Assembly (NCBI GenBank): GCA_040371205.1 | Contig: AP031382.1 | Coordinates: 1,175,562-1,239,561 of the forward strand | DNA from: Rhodanobacter sp. | GTDB lineage: Bacteria; Pseudomonadota; Gammaproteobacteria; Xanthomonadales; Rhodanobacteraceae | Reading direction: 5' to 3' | DNA: 64,000 bases | Shown here: positions 1 to 8,168 of the stretch, in pieces | Layout: each line of letters begins with the position of its first letter | Position numbering within the stretch: position 1 is the stretch's first letter | The notes under the pieces: generated by a model | Database searches by the model: none | Told to the model about the DNA's origin: nothing | The model's input: the letters and a program-made list of their open reading frames with translations, nothing else | Program-made: the position numbers and the translations under genes

Positions 1-1203
1 AGCCGAGATCCATACCGCTGAATTGGTCGTATCGGATTCTCGACGTTGCGGCGGAGTGCCAGCCTTGGCTGGGGTGTCCCCTGTCGGTGTTGGTACCGTG
101 GTCGCCGCCGGGCAATCACCCACCTTGCGAACCTGCGACGCCGGGATGAGTTGTGTGGGCGCCTGACGCGTCAACTTAGCGTAGTAAGTGTCATCCAGTC
201 GGGTGGCAAACCAAAGAGGTTGGCTTTGGCCGGGGTGGGTAGGATCGGCGATGTCTGCCCATGTTTTTGCCGAAGCGTTTTCGCTGGCATACAGCAGGAC
301 GCACCCCCTACCATCCTGGGATGAAATTCGGAGCGGATAAGCGGCAACCCTGCCACCGAAGGGGGGGTAAAGAAGCGGGAGTGCCATGACGCCGATGGCG
401 AGAAGGATCGCAACCCTCGCGTCCTTAAACGACCAGCCGTGAACGGCTTTGTGGGCCGTGATCAGTTGGGCCAGGGCGATGGTGATGGAAAGCGCCATAC
501 AAGCCACGCTTAGCTCCATCAAGGTGCGGGGTTGAGCGTTTGTGGCCATTTTGAGTGCCCCGAAGTACACCCAGAACACCACAATCATTTGACTGGCCAC
601 CGCAAACGAGAGCGCTGATATAAAGCGCCACGGTGGGGTTTGGTCGCTTCGGGCCAGCTTGTAAATTCGCCACATGAGCCAGTAGGCCAGTGCCAGCACG
701 GTTGCCAGTAGTCCCAGGATGAAAGGGCTGGCACCGATGTCATGAAATCGGGTCATGCAAAAAATGATCAGTGGCCAAGCGATGGCAATGGCCACGCTGA
801 TCAGGCCCCAGCGTTCTGGCAGTGATAGCGAACTGTAAGGCGATTTCGCGCCTCTTTGGAGGGCTTGCCTACGTTTTAAGACCCACTGTTGATGGCCATG
901 AAGCAAGGTATGCCCTTTGGCATCGACCGGCATGGAAAGGAAAATCGCAGGCGCGAGGGATGCAAGGGATAGAACGGCTACGGTAGCGCCGACTGCAGCA
1001 GCGAGCGCAGGAAGGCCAGAAAGCACTCCTGGTGAGGTAAAGCCCACCGGGAGGGCAAAAGTTTTGGTGAATTCGAACCAGTAGAGGGCACTGATTGCTA
1101 AAAGCATGCCTCCCAAGGGCACGGCCACCTTGGCCAGCCATGCGATTAGATCCAAAACGTGTTCGGACATGGAGGGCCGATCAGATCCATTCGACGATGT
1201 CAT
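1..1203 (-). CDS. Polytopic membrane protein of unknown function, 3' end cut by window edge
   Basis: One uninterrupted minus-strand frame runs from an ATG at 1203 to the left edge (at least 400 codons, no stop inside the window). GGAG lies 5 bases upstream of this ATG, which decides the start; a second Met is codon 12. The protein has about six or seven hydrophobic segments (first around residues 18-42, with others near 130-150, 160-180, 200-220, 235-255 and 270-290), then a soluble C-terminal part rich in Thr and Pro. I recognise no family. It is divergent from the relaxase gene, so it may be a conjugation accessory or mobile-island protein, but that is inference only. Confidence 0.75.
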   Translation of the reverse strand, partial: MTSSNGSDRPSMSEHVLDLIAWLAKVAVPLGGMLLAISALYWFEFTKTFALPVGFTSPGVLSGLPALAAAVGATVAVLSLASLAPAIFLSMPVDAKGHTLLHGHQQWVLKRRQALQRGAKSPYSSLSLPERWGLISVAIAIAWPLIIFCMTRFHDIGASPFILGLLATVLALAYWLMWRIYKLARSDQTPPWRFISALSFAVASQMIVVFWVYFGALKMATNAQPRTLMELSVACMALSITIALAQLITAHKAVHGWSFKDARVAILLAIGVMALPLLYPPFGGRVAAYPLRISSQDGRGCVLLYASENASAKTWADIADPTHPGQSQPLWFATRLDDTYYAKLTRQAPTQLIPASQVRKVGDCPAATTVPTPTGDTPAKAGTPPQRRESDTTNSAVWISA

Positions 1204-1342
1204 GTGTGCTCCATGCGTATGGTTAAACGGAGACTTGGCTGGCTAGGGCAATGCCCTCGGTATGCAAAGACTACAAGGCGTCGTTCGCAACAGGTAAGTC
1301 CTCTTAAATGCTCGCCTGATTGCGCAACATTGAGAGTGTTTT

Positions 1343-1383
1343 TGTCAAGTATGCTTGACACATTGTCGGCATCTGCTTTGATG
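1343..1383 (+). promoter_or_regulatory. Inverted repeat with candidate promoter upstream of relaxase
   Basis: TGTCAAG and CTTGACA form perfect 7-base arms at 1343-1349 and 1354-1360. The right arm contains TTGACA (1355-1360), a consensus -35 box. Seventeen bases later TTGATG is only a weak -10. The repeat could be an operator for the relaxase or for the divergent membrane gene, or part of the transfer origin, which usually lies beside a MobQ relaxase gene. No nick-site motif was recognised. Confidence 0.35.
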
Positions 1384-1482
1384 GCTCTGTGGGGCAGGCA
1401 TGCACAGCCGGCGGCCCGCATCTTCATGGCCAGGATGGCCGATCGCTCTCCCCGCAGGGCGGCCTACGAAAAGGATGACGAC

Positions 1483-3135
1483 ATGGCTCTGCATGCCCGC
1501 CCACACCTCGAAACCCACAGCCGCGGCGCGGGCCACTCCGCGATCGCCGGAGTGGCCTACCGCCTCGGCCTGCGTCTTTACGACCGGCGCACCGGCGTCT
1601 GGCACGATTACCGCCGCCGAAAGATCGGCGAAGAAATCGTCCGATCCCTGACGGTGGCACCAGAAGGTGCCCCGGCCTGGGTCACGGATCCGGAAGAGCT
1701 CTGGAACCGGGCGGAAGCCGCGGAGCGCAGGAAAGACGCCCAAGTCGCCCGCGACTACCGCATCCCTGTTCCCTTCGGCTTGTCCGACCAGCAGGCTGGC
1801 GACCTGGCCGAGGATATGGCTCGGTTCATCTGCCGGGAACTGCACACCGCCGTCTCCCTGGGTTTGCACCGGGACGCCGACGCGGATGCACTGGGGAACG
1901 TGAAGCCACCGGAAAAACAGGGCTTCCATGCCCACCTGTATTTCCCGACCCGGCGGCTCGAAGAGATCCAGCAGGACGACGGCACCTCAGCCTGGGGCCT
2001 GGGGGCCAAGCTCATCCTGCTCTCGAACAAGAACACGTCCGGGGCATTCGTCGAACGGCTCAACGAGCACTGGGCGGAACTCGCCAACCGTTACACGGCG
2101 GCCAGCAATCTCCCGGCGGACTACACCCACCTCAGCTATGCCCGCCAGGACTTGCCCATTACGCCGCAACCGACCCTAGGCGCTGCTGTGACGGCCATGG
2201 AGCGGCGCGGCTTCTTCACCCGGCGCGGCGATGCCCTGCGCGGGGACATCCTCGTTCCATCCCTGGTCTACGAGGCGGCCCACACCATCGTGCTGCAAGA
2301 GCAGCACCGACAGGCCAAGGCCGACGTGCAGCGCGAAGCAGCGCAGCCGGTCGGGGCCGAGTCGCCATCGGAACCCTGCCAGGTGGCCAGGCAACCTGAT
2401 GCCACCCGGGCACCAGCGGTCACCCCGGCATCCGCCCCGGCAACAGACCCACTCATTCCGTTACTGGAAGGAGCGCCCGGTTCACTGTTGACGAGGTTCC
2501 GGGAAAAGGTGCCCGCGCCAGAAGAACCCGAGGCGCGGCGGTTGTTTGCCCAGGTGCTACGGCTGGTGCGGGTGATCGAGAAGGTGCTGGGTGTCCTGGT
2601 GCGTCTGGTCGAACAACTCAGGGACCACCAGGTCGAACGCGACCGACGCGAAGCAGCCGCCTTCATGCATGAGGATCAACACCGCGAACGGCGGGCCGCC
2701 CGCCAATCCGCGCGGCAGCGGCTGGCCCAATGGGAAGCCTCACACCCGTGGCGGTTGCGCACGGCCACCGTCATGGGGGAGCCCACCGAGCGGCAGCGAC
2801 TACACCGCGAGGTGAAGCGATGGGATGAACTCACCCACGAGGCCCAGGCGGCGGCCCGGCACGTGCGGTCGCAGATCGCCACCTTCGACCAGGAGGGCCA
2901 CCAGTTGCGGGGTGACCAGCGTGAGCAGTTGGGCCGGCTCGGCGGAGCGTTGGACAGTGTCCGTGACGCCAATGCTGATTGGGTTCTGGCCTTGCGCAAC
3001 GCGGCGTCCGCTGAGGAACAGGATTGGATCAAGTCGGCGCGCCCGGTGCTGGTGCGGGAGGATTGGAAGACCGTCGAGCCTGCGCTCCGACAGCCAGCGT
3101 TGGAGCATCGGCCTAGGATGGGGCGGACGGCATGA
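1483..3135 (+). CDS. MobA/MobL-type (MobQ family) relaxase
   Basis: Relaxases of this family nick the transfer origin through a tyrosine and stay attached to the transferred strand. The N-terminus reads HSRGAGHSAIAGVAYRLG, the family's motif I, with Tyr26 the expected nucleophile. HDYRRRK follows near 41-47, then LWNRAEAAERRKDAQVARD near 73-91. The metal-binding motif appears as FHAHLYFPTR near 148-157. The C-terminal half is Arg/Glu/Gln-rich and probably helical. The frame is open upstream to 1159, but conservation begins at ATG 1483, preceded by AAGGA, giving 550 residues. No type IV secretion genes are visible, so the element is probably mobilisable rather than self-transmissible. Confidence 0.88.
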   Translation: MALHARPHLETHSRGAGHSAIAGVAYRLGLRLYDRRTGVWHDYRRRKIGEEIVRSLTVAPEGAPAWVTDPEELWNRAEAAERRKDAQVARDYRIPVPFGLSDQQAGDLAEDMARFICRELHTAVSLGLHRDADADALGNVKPPEKQGFHAHLYFPTRRLEEIQQDDGTSAWGLGAKLILLSNKNTSGAFVERLNEHWAELANRYTAASNLPADYTHLSYARQDLPITPQPTLGAAVTAMERRGFFTRRGDALRGDILVPSLVYEAAHTIVLQEQHRQAKADVQREAAQPVGAESPSEPCQVARQPDATRAPAVTPASAPATDPLIPLLEGAPGSLLTRFREKVPAPEEPEARRLFAQVLRLVRVIEKVLGVLVRLVEQLRDHQVERDRREAAAFMHEDQHRERRAARQSARQRLAQWEASHPWRLRTATVMGEPTERQRLHREVKRWDELTHEAQAAARHVRSQIATFDQEGHQLRGDQREQLGRLGGALDSVRDANADWVLALRNAASAEEQDWIKSARPVLVREDWKTVEPALRQPALEHRPRMGRTA

Positions 3136-3149
3136 GTGCGACAAGTCTG

Positions 3150-3168
3150 TTATCCACAGTTATCCACA
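3150..3168 (+). other. Two tandem perfect DnaA boxes
   Basis: TTATCCACA occurs at 3150-3158 and again at 3160-3168, exactly 10 bases apart and in the same orientation, just after the relaxase stop. This is the consensus DnaA box. Helically phased boxes are found at replication origins and in some DnaA-regulated promoters. They also sit 50 bases upstream of the nuclease start, so they could regulate that gene. No AT-rich unwinding region or iterons are visible nearby. Confidence 0.6.
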
Positions 3169-3214
3169 GCTTTGTTGTCTCGGCACACGAGATGGGCAGG
3201 GGTAGACTGCCTGC

Positions 3215-3940
3215 ATGGCCATCGAACACATCCGAGATGTTTTGAAACGCATACCAGCCATCCTGATGGGTATGTATGAAAGTCCAGCTGAGGAATGCCT
3301 CGGCGAACGTCTGAGATCAGTAATCGACCCAACGACCAGATATCAAACCCAGGTTTGGGTCGACACATGGGCGGGGCCATTTCGGCTGGATATCTTGTTG
3401 ACCGACAAGGATGGCCGGCGGATTGCCATTGAGGTGGATGGAAAAGATTTTCATGAGCCCATTCGGGACCATTGGCGGACTGTTTTCATTATTGGGGACA
3501 GGCAGGCCGATGCTGTTTATCGAGTTCAAGCGAGAGACTTAAAAATCAATCTTGTCGGGGTCTTGGCTGGGTTGGCTGCCGTGGAGCCCCTGTGCTTCCG
3601 TCAGGCGGAAATTTTGCGCTGGAAGGAAATCAACGACCGTTGCGAAATCCATTCGCCCACAGATACGGATGAGGATGCTGAGCAAGAAGATGACGATGAA
3701 GATGCCAAATACGGTCGCGCATACCGACGGCGGCAGATTTTGTCGACAGTGGTCATTGAAAGCCGCTTTTGCGGCGACGCCATGGATTGTGAGTGGACAA
3801 CCATCAAGACCTACTATGACTTCGCAACCGCGACTGGCTTGAAAGACCTTGATGCGATCCAGGAAGCATGGAAGTTGGCACATCCTGCGCCTCCTGCGTC
3901 AACTCAACCCGATGATCCGTTCTTGAGTTTTTTCGAGTAA
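3215..3940 (+). CDS. PD-(D/E)XK nuclease of the Vsr/DUF559-like fold
   Basis: This 241-residue protein carries a compact nuclease core: FRLDILL (Asp59), then IAIEVDGKDFHE (Glu73, Asp75, His80), then RDHWRTVFIIGDRQADAVYRV. That order (D, E-x-D-G-x(n)-H, D-x-x-R, G, V-x-R) is the signature of Vsr-like and DUF559 endonucleases; an upstream EECLGERL helix supplies another acidic residue. The C-terminal third has an acidic run near 150-165. It lies 16 bases upstream of the helicase start and is almost certainly co-transcribed with it. Nuclease plus SF1 helicase on a mobile element suggests a defence or DNA-processing module. The target is unknown. Confidence 0.7.
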   Translation: MAIEHIRDVLKRIPAILMGMYESPAEECLGERLRSVIDPTTRYQTQVWVDTWAGPFRLDILLTDKDGRRIAIEVDGKDFHEPIRDHWRTVFIIGDRQADAVYRVQARDLKINLVGVLAGLAAVEPLCFRQAEILRWKEINDRCEIHSPTDTDEDAEQEDDDEDAKYGRAYRRRQILSTVVIESRFCGDAMDCEWTTIKTYYDFATATGLKDLDAIQEAWKLAHPAPPASTQPDDPFLSFFE

Positions 3941-3956
3941 GCCACGAGTGTCTGCC

Positions 3957-5912
3957 ATGTCATCGCAGCTTTCGACCTACTATCTCCCGGTCACTCAGCA
4001 GTCAACGGAAAACTTCCTCATCCGTGGCGTCGTTCCAGCCCGATTTATTGAGCGCATCGGGCTCTTTTCAGTGCTGATGGTTGGCCGGCCAGGGAATGTG
4101 TCACGCGCCAATCTATCGCGCGCTTTGGCTGATCTATACGAAAATTTCCTCAATAGCCCGGACGAAGTATTTGCAACATGCCTCGGAGAACTACACGCCG
4201 AAATTGCCCAACAAACCGTTACTGAAACCTTGAAGATCTTGTCAGATCGCGGTATTCGTTTCGCGTCTGAGGAGCAGGTTGCATCGCGCGCATGGTGTGG
4301 GGCAAATGGTCGTTATGCGGAGGCTTTCCAGAGCCACTGCCGTGACACCTTGATGGACTACGAGCTAACCGTAGGCCCAGAAGCCGAAGTCGAAGATCTC
4401 GAAGACGATGATTGGGGAGACAGTGATGCACGCACTGACCACGCGCGCCGCCGATTGACCTTGCACGGCCCGAGGGATCAAGTCAGAGCGGCCACGGCGA
4501 TCGCGGCAGCCCCGGATGAACATTTCACCATGTCTGCTTATGCCGGCACGGGAAAAACGCACTTGTTGCTCGCGTTGGCTGGAAGCAGTGGCGATTTCAT
4601 ACATCTGGCTCCAACCGCAGCCCACAGCCAAGCTTTTTTACGGCGTATTGGAACGCTTGGAAACATGCGCAGCATCACTTTGTTCAGGCTGGCAACGGAC
4701 ATGGCGACTGCATTTGTTCGGAGCCGAAGCACTCGATGGGTTAATCCTCCTAAGGTAGGTGAGACCACTTGGCCTGTTAGTCGGCAGGTGGAGGCAGTCG
4801 GTGTTCCCTCGTTTCCCGGTGAGCCTGCTGCCGTCGTATTGTCGAAAGTTCATCGAATCATCAATGCTTGGTGTTTCACTGCCGACAATGAGATTACGAC
4901 CGAGCACGTCCGCAGGGTCAGTCCGGCAGGATTGTTGGAGAACGGGCCCGCCTACGTTGCTTGTGCGCGAAGAGTGTGGAGCTTGATGTCTGCGTCATTG
5001 CCCGCCAACCAAGAGCGAGCCTTTGACTTCAAGCTCTATCACTTGGTCAAGTGGCTGGATGTCAGCGGCGCCGAGATCCCACCCATGGGCACGCTCTTCC
5101 TGGATGAAGCTCATGATCTTCCAGCGCCTTGGTATTCGCTACTTCGCCGCTATCCGCAGGGATGGGTGGCGATGGGCGATCCATATCAGTGTTTGTCGGG
5201 CAGGGTTCCGAAAGCACCCCAGTCCAAGACATTGACCATGGTTCAGTCGGTGAGGACGGGTGATCAGGCCACGCCGCTCTTTCAATCGGTTGTCGATCAG
5301 CACAGCGAGCGGCTCGTTGATGAAACCATTGTGGGATCACGTGACCACGTTACGCGCCCTCGACCTTACGCACCCAGTGACGAGCTTCCTCATACGGGAC
5401 TGCGCGCGTATGGCAGCGTGTGGAAGATGTTGGAAGATGCCCTGCGAGTAAAGAACGGAGGCGGCCAGTTTCGCTTGGTGAAGGCGTCTGAGCGCGAACT
5501 CGTCAAGGCGGCTCAGGACGCGATCCTGCTTCGCAGGAGTAAAGATCGGCCGAAAAGCTATCAATTGCGCTCATTCGATACTTGGGATGCATTGTCCCAT
5601 CACTTAGAGATAAACGGGCACGCCAATGTGGCAAAGCTCTTTGAGCGTGGCTTCAACGAAACCAATCTGGATGAACTCGTAGGCAGCCAAAGTGGAGATG
5701 AGCGGAACGGCTTGTATCTAGGAATGCTCGCACACTGTAAGAACATGGAGTTCAGCACTGTCACCATGTCCGGTTGCTGTTTCTCGTCCTCATTGCGTTC
5801 ACTGTCGAAGGATGAGCGAGACAAGCACATCAAGGCGGTCTACGTTGCAATGACGCGGGTGAGGGACGAGCTGTGGCTTCCGGGCGACGCGATAGACCGT
5901 CTTTGTGGCTAG
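3957..5912 (+). CDS. Superfamily 1 (UvrD/FBH1-like) DNA helicase
   Basis: Walker A is AYAGTGKT near residues 194-201, Walker B is LFLDEAHD near 378-385, and motif VI is VYVAMTRVRDEL near 628-639, so the ATPase appears intact. The first 190 residues precede the helicase core, contain an acidic stretch and match nothing I recognise; they may be a specificity or dimerisation domain. A GTG at 3948 lies three codons before the chosen ATG. The protein has 651 residues and follows the Vsr-like nuclease by 16 bases, so the two probably act together, for instance by unwinding and cutting foreign or damaged DNA. Its 3' end faces the next pair of genes. Confidence 0.78.
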   Translation: MSSQLSTYYLPVTQQSTENFLIRGVVPARFIERIGLFSVLMVGRPGNVSRANLSRALADLYENFLNSPDEVFATCLGELHAEIAQQTVTETLKILSDRGIRFASEEQVASRAWCGANGRYAEAFQSHCRDTLMDYELTVGPEAEVEDLEDDDWGDSDARTDHARRRLTLHGPRDQVRAATAIAAAPDEHFTMSAYAGTGKTHLLLALAGSSGDFIHLAPTAAHSQAFLRRIGTLGNMRSITLFRLATDMATAFVRSRSTRWVNPPKVGETTWPVSRQVEAVGVPSFPGEPAAVVLSKVHRIINAWCFTADNEITTEHVRRVSPAGLLENGPAYVACARRVWSLMSASLPANQERAFDFKLYHLVKWLDVSGAEIPPMGTLFLDEAHDLPAPWYSLLRRYPQGWVAMGDPYQCLSGRVPKAPQSKTLTMVQSVRTGDQATPLFQSVVDQHSERLVDETIVGSRDHVTRPRPYAPSDELPHTGLRAYGSVWKMLEDALRVKNGGGQFRLVKASERELVKAAQDAILLRRSKDRPKSYQLRSFDTWDALSHHLEINGHANVAKLFERGFNETNLDELVGSQSGDERNGLYLGMLAHCKNMEFSTVTMSGCCFSSSLRSLSKDERDKHIKAVYVAMTRVRDELWLPGDAIDRLCG

Positions 5913-5963
5913 GAATGAAGATGGCCGCTTTCTGCGTGGATGTAGTCGAAGGTCTTCTTTCGC

Positions 5964-6821
5964 TTATCTCGAAGCAAAGGCGTCTTCTATCCGATGCCAC
6001 GTGGGGTCGATCGAAAATCGGCTCACGATGGGTCCTTTCCTGACCCAGTTCAGAAGCACATGACGCTGTCCACACGCGAAAGGTGCGGTGATCCTTGGGT
6101 CGGGAGTGAACCTGTCACGATGCAATCGAAAAGCGTTGTCCCATTCGGTGACATGGTGCTTCCGGTAGTAAGGGCGTAAATACTCGAAGGTCTCCCAGCG
6201 CAGCTCATTCAGCAGGAACCCCAACTTTGGGATGTAGGCGCTCAACGCATCCTCAGTCAGCCACTCGCGGAAGTCGTCGAGCGCACCCAGAACGTCCATG
6301 CGGTCAACGGTGTGGCCTTGCTCTTGAAGCCACTTGGCAATGTCATCGGCGGTTCCACTTGACCGAAGGGCATCATGTTTTTGAAGGTTGCCGGTCACTT
6401 TCAACCACGATAGGCGGCTGGGCGTCAGCGAGGTTTCGATATCGAGCGTGGAAAGCCAAACCTTGGCGAACGTCTTCTTTTCATTGAGCCAGTCGGCGAA
6501 TTGTTTGACGCTGGCACGTAAACCAGTTGCTTCGCCGAGAGATGGGCTTTCAACAATCTGTGCGAGATGACGCAGATAGGGGATTTCGGCGATGCCAATG
6601 TTCCGGTCGGTCTGGGAAAGAAAATCGCTCAGTCGTAACGCGAAATAAGCCTTCGTCGTGGACGTTTGCGGAAGGGATTGAAGCGTTGTGTCGCGCCCAG
6701 GGAAAGAGAAGATGATGTAGTTCACCATGTCATCAATGATGCCCATGACCGATGCAAGCACGATCACTTCGCGTTCCGCGTCCGACAATGTTGGGGCTGT
6801 TGAAGGCATGGTCTGGTTCAC
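5964..6821 (-). CDS. Uncharacterised protein, partner of the HEPN-like gene
   Basis: This 285-residue soluble, mostly helical protein begins at an ATG that overlaps the upstream gene's stop (ATGA, 6818-6821), so the two are translationally coupled. It contains WLKVTGNLQKHDALR around residues 143-157. An N-x-x-KH pattern inside a helical protein recalls some HEPN-related families, but I cannot assign one. No signal peptide or membrane segment is seen. Pairing with an RN-x(3)-H protein makes a toxin/antitoxin or abortive-infection pair plausible. It is convergent with the helicase gene, with a 51-base gap. Confidence 0.6.
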   Translation of the reverse strand: MNQTMPSTAPTLSDAEREVIVLASVMGIIDDMVNYIIFSFPGRDTTLQSLPQTSTTKAYFALRLSDFLSQTDRNIGIAEIPYLRHLAQIVESPSLGEATGLRASVKQFADWLNEKKTFAKVWLSTLDIETSLTPSRLSWLKVTGNLQKHDALRSSGTADDIAKWLQEQGHTVDRMDVLGALDDFREWLTEDALSAYIPKLGFLLNELRWETFEYLRPYYRKHHVTEWDNAFRLHRDRFTPDPRITAPFACGQRHVLLNWVRKGPIVSRFSIDPTWHRIEDAFASR

Positions 6822-7768
6822 GTCGTGGTATGTCTTGGTGTTGGGTGCAGCCTTCCACTGAGCGCCAAGCGATTGTCTGACACCGTCTCATCGTATCGTT
6901 CGATGAACATGGCAAACCACTCGACATCTCCGAGGTGGGTAGTGAGCCAATGTCCAATGGCATCCCCCACAACTTTGATGAGACCGTAAAAGTTGAAGTA
7001 AAAGATGTTTTCGGCTTCTGACCAAAGTCCATCGTCTGGCACGTTCACGCCGAAGCTGATGCGCCTGACTTTGCCGGATCTGACCTTGATCGAATGGATG
7101 TTCGTCATGTGGACAATGCCGTTGCGCATCTCCCACAGCTCTTCGGAGGAGATACCGATGCGGGCAAGCTCCGCATGCGCATTTAGCCATCGAACGAACA
7201 CTGGAGGCTGTTCCCTCAAATGACCGAATTGGACATAGGCCAATGAGTCAATGCAGGACAGCAACAACTTCATCGACGACACATACAGCTTCGCGTTGAA
7301 TGTGGCTTTGATGGCGAGAAAATAGTCGTCATGGATCAGCTTGGGTAGATCAATGCCGGCGTCCGAGGTGTATGCCATCAGCCAATCAACCATCACACCA
7401 GATGCCCCCAGTTTTTCGCTTGCATCACTCATGTCCAAGGGCCCGAGGCCACCCGTGTAGTTCACGCGAACAACACCATCGACCACCTGTGTCACAAGCA
7501 TCAGTGGGTCTATACGTGCACCGGTAACTTGGAAGATGTCGTCGAACAGGTGATGGGCAGTGCCCAGACGTTGCCCCGACACCATGCGACCATGGGTGAA
7601 GGGCTTTGACAGACGTAGCCGCGTAGCCACTTTCAGATCAGCCTCCATTCGTTCATGGAGGAACTCACCCGCAGCCGCGTCGGTGCCTTCAAACTGGTGG
7701 ATCACATACCCAACTTCCTCGCAATACTCTTTTTCAAAGAAGAGAAAGATGTTGTAGATGGTTTCCAT
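6818..7768 (-). CDS. HEPN-like domain protein (putative RNase, defence-type)
   Basis: The 316-residue protein has a helical C-terminal half containing LWEMRNGIVHMTN around residues 211-223. R-N-x(3)-H is the HEPN RNase motif found in many toxins and antiviral effectors, and it is preceded by a long helix (KLLLSCIDSLAYVQFG) as in HEPN folds. The start at 7768 is chosen because AGAAGG lies about 5 bases upstream; an in-frame ATG at 7807 falls inside the repeat region. It is followed by an overlapping partner gene and lies between the helicase and an IS21 element. The fold assignment rests on one short motif and should be treated as provisional. Confidence 0.55.
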   Translation of the reverse strand: METIYNIFLFFEKEYCEEVGYVIHQFEGTDAAAGEFLHERMEADLKVATRLRLSKPFTHGRMVSGQRLGTAHHLFDDIFQVTGARIDPLMLVTQVVDGVVRVNYTGGLGPLDMSDASEKLGASGVMVDWLMAYTSDAGIDLPKLIHDDYFLAIKATFNAKLYVSSMKLLLSCIDSLAYVQFGHLREQPPVFVRWLNAHAELARIGISSEELWEMRNGIVHMTNIHSIKVRSGKVRRISFGVNVPDDGLWSEAENIFYFNFYGLIKVVGDAIGHWLTTHLGDVEWFAMFIERYDETVSDNRLALSGRLHPTPRHTTT

Positions 7769-7804
7769 GAGCCCTTCTACCTGCCGCAACCGGCCAGCTT
7801 GTCC

Positions 7805-8050
7805 CATTATGGTGGCCAGTCTGTCTCAGACCAGTGTCCGACCTGTTGAATATTTTCCAAGTGGTTATTCTGATCTGCCTGGCCACCCAGTCTGAAACAG
7901 ACTGACCACTTGCCCCACAAACCGCATCAGATCGCCATTTCGCGTTGCGGCGCGGCTCCGCGGTATGAGCCGGTATTCATTGGTAACTGGGACACTGACT
8001 GGCCAGCGTTCTGCAACAGGCTGGCCACCATAATGGTGCGCTGGCCACCC
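7805..8050. repeat. Cluster of CTGGCCA repeats and palindromes
   Basis: The 400-base gap 7769-8168 holds no gene but is dense in repeats. A perfect 16-base inverted pair lies at 7805-7820 and 8022-8037 (core CATTATGGTGGCCAG). CTGGCCA-type units recur at 7880-7888, 8000-8007, 8022-8030 and 8042-8050. CAGTCTG-AAA-CAGACTG is a perfect palindrome at 7889-7905, with a near copy at 7818-7835. It lies upstream of the HEPN-like gene and downstream of istB. It could be an operator array for the HEPN operon or a multi-repeat transposon end of IS21 type. Confidence 0.6.
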
Positions 8051-8168
8051 TACGGGCAGCCAGGCGTGGCGCGGGTTCCGGGCCATCAAGCTTAGAAGGG
8101 AAAGTGCCCCGCGTTCGAGCAGACCGGGCGGCCAACCCGTCCAGACTGGAAAAAACGGTGCGGGTGGA

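Noticed and set aside
1200-1427. A 75-codon minus-strand ORF overlapping the membrane gene start
   Set aside because: Composition is shadow-like, it has no motif or ribosome site, and it lies in the promoter region of two divergent genes.
7805-8050. A CRISPR array from the repeated CTGGCCA units
   Set aside because: Units are 7-9 bases, irregularly spaced and partly inverted, with no spacer structure and no cas genes.
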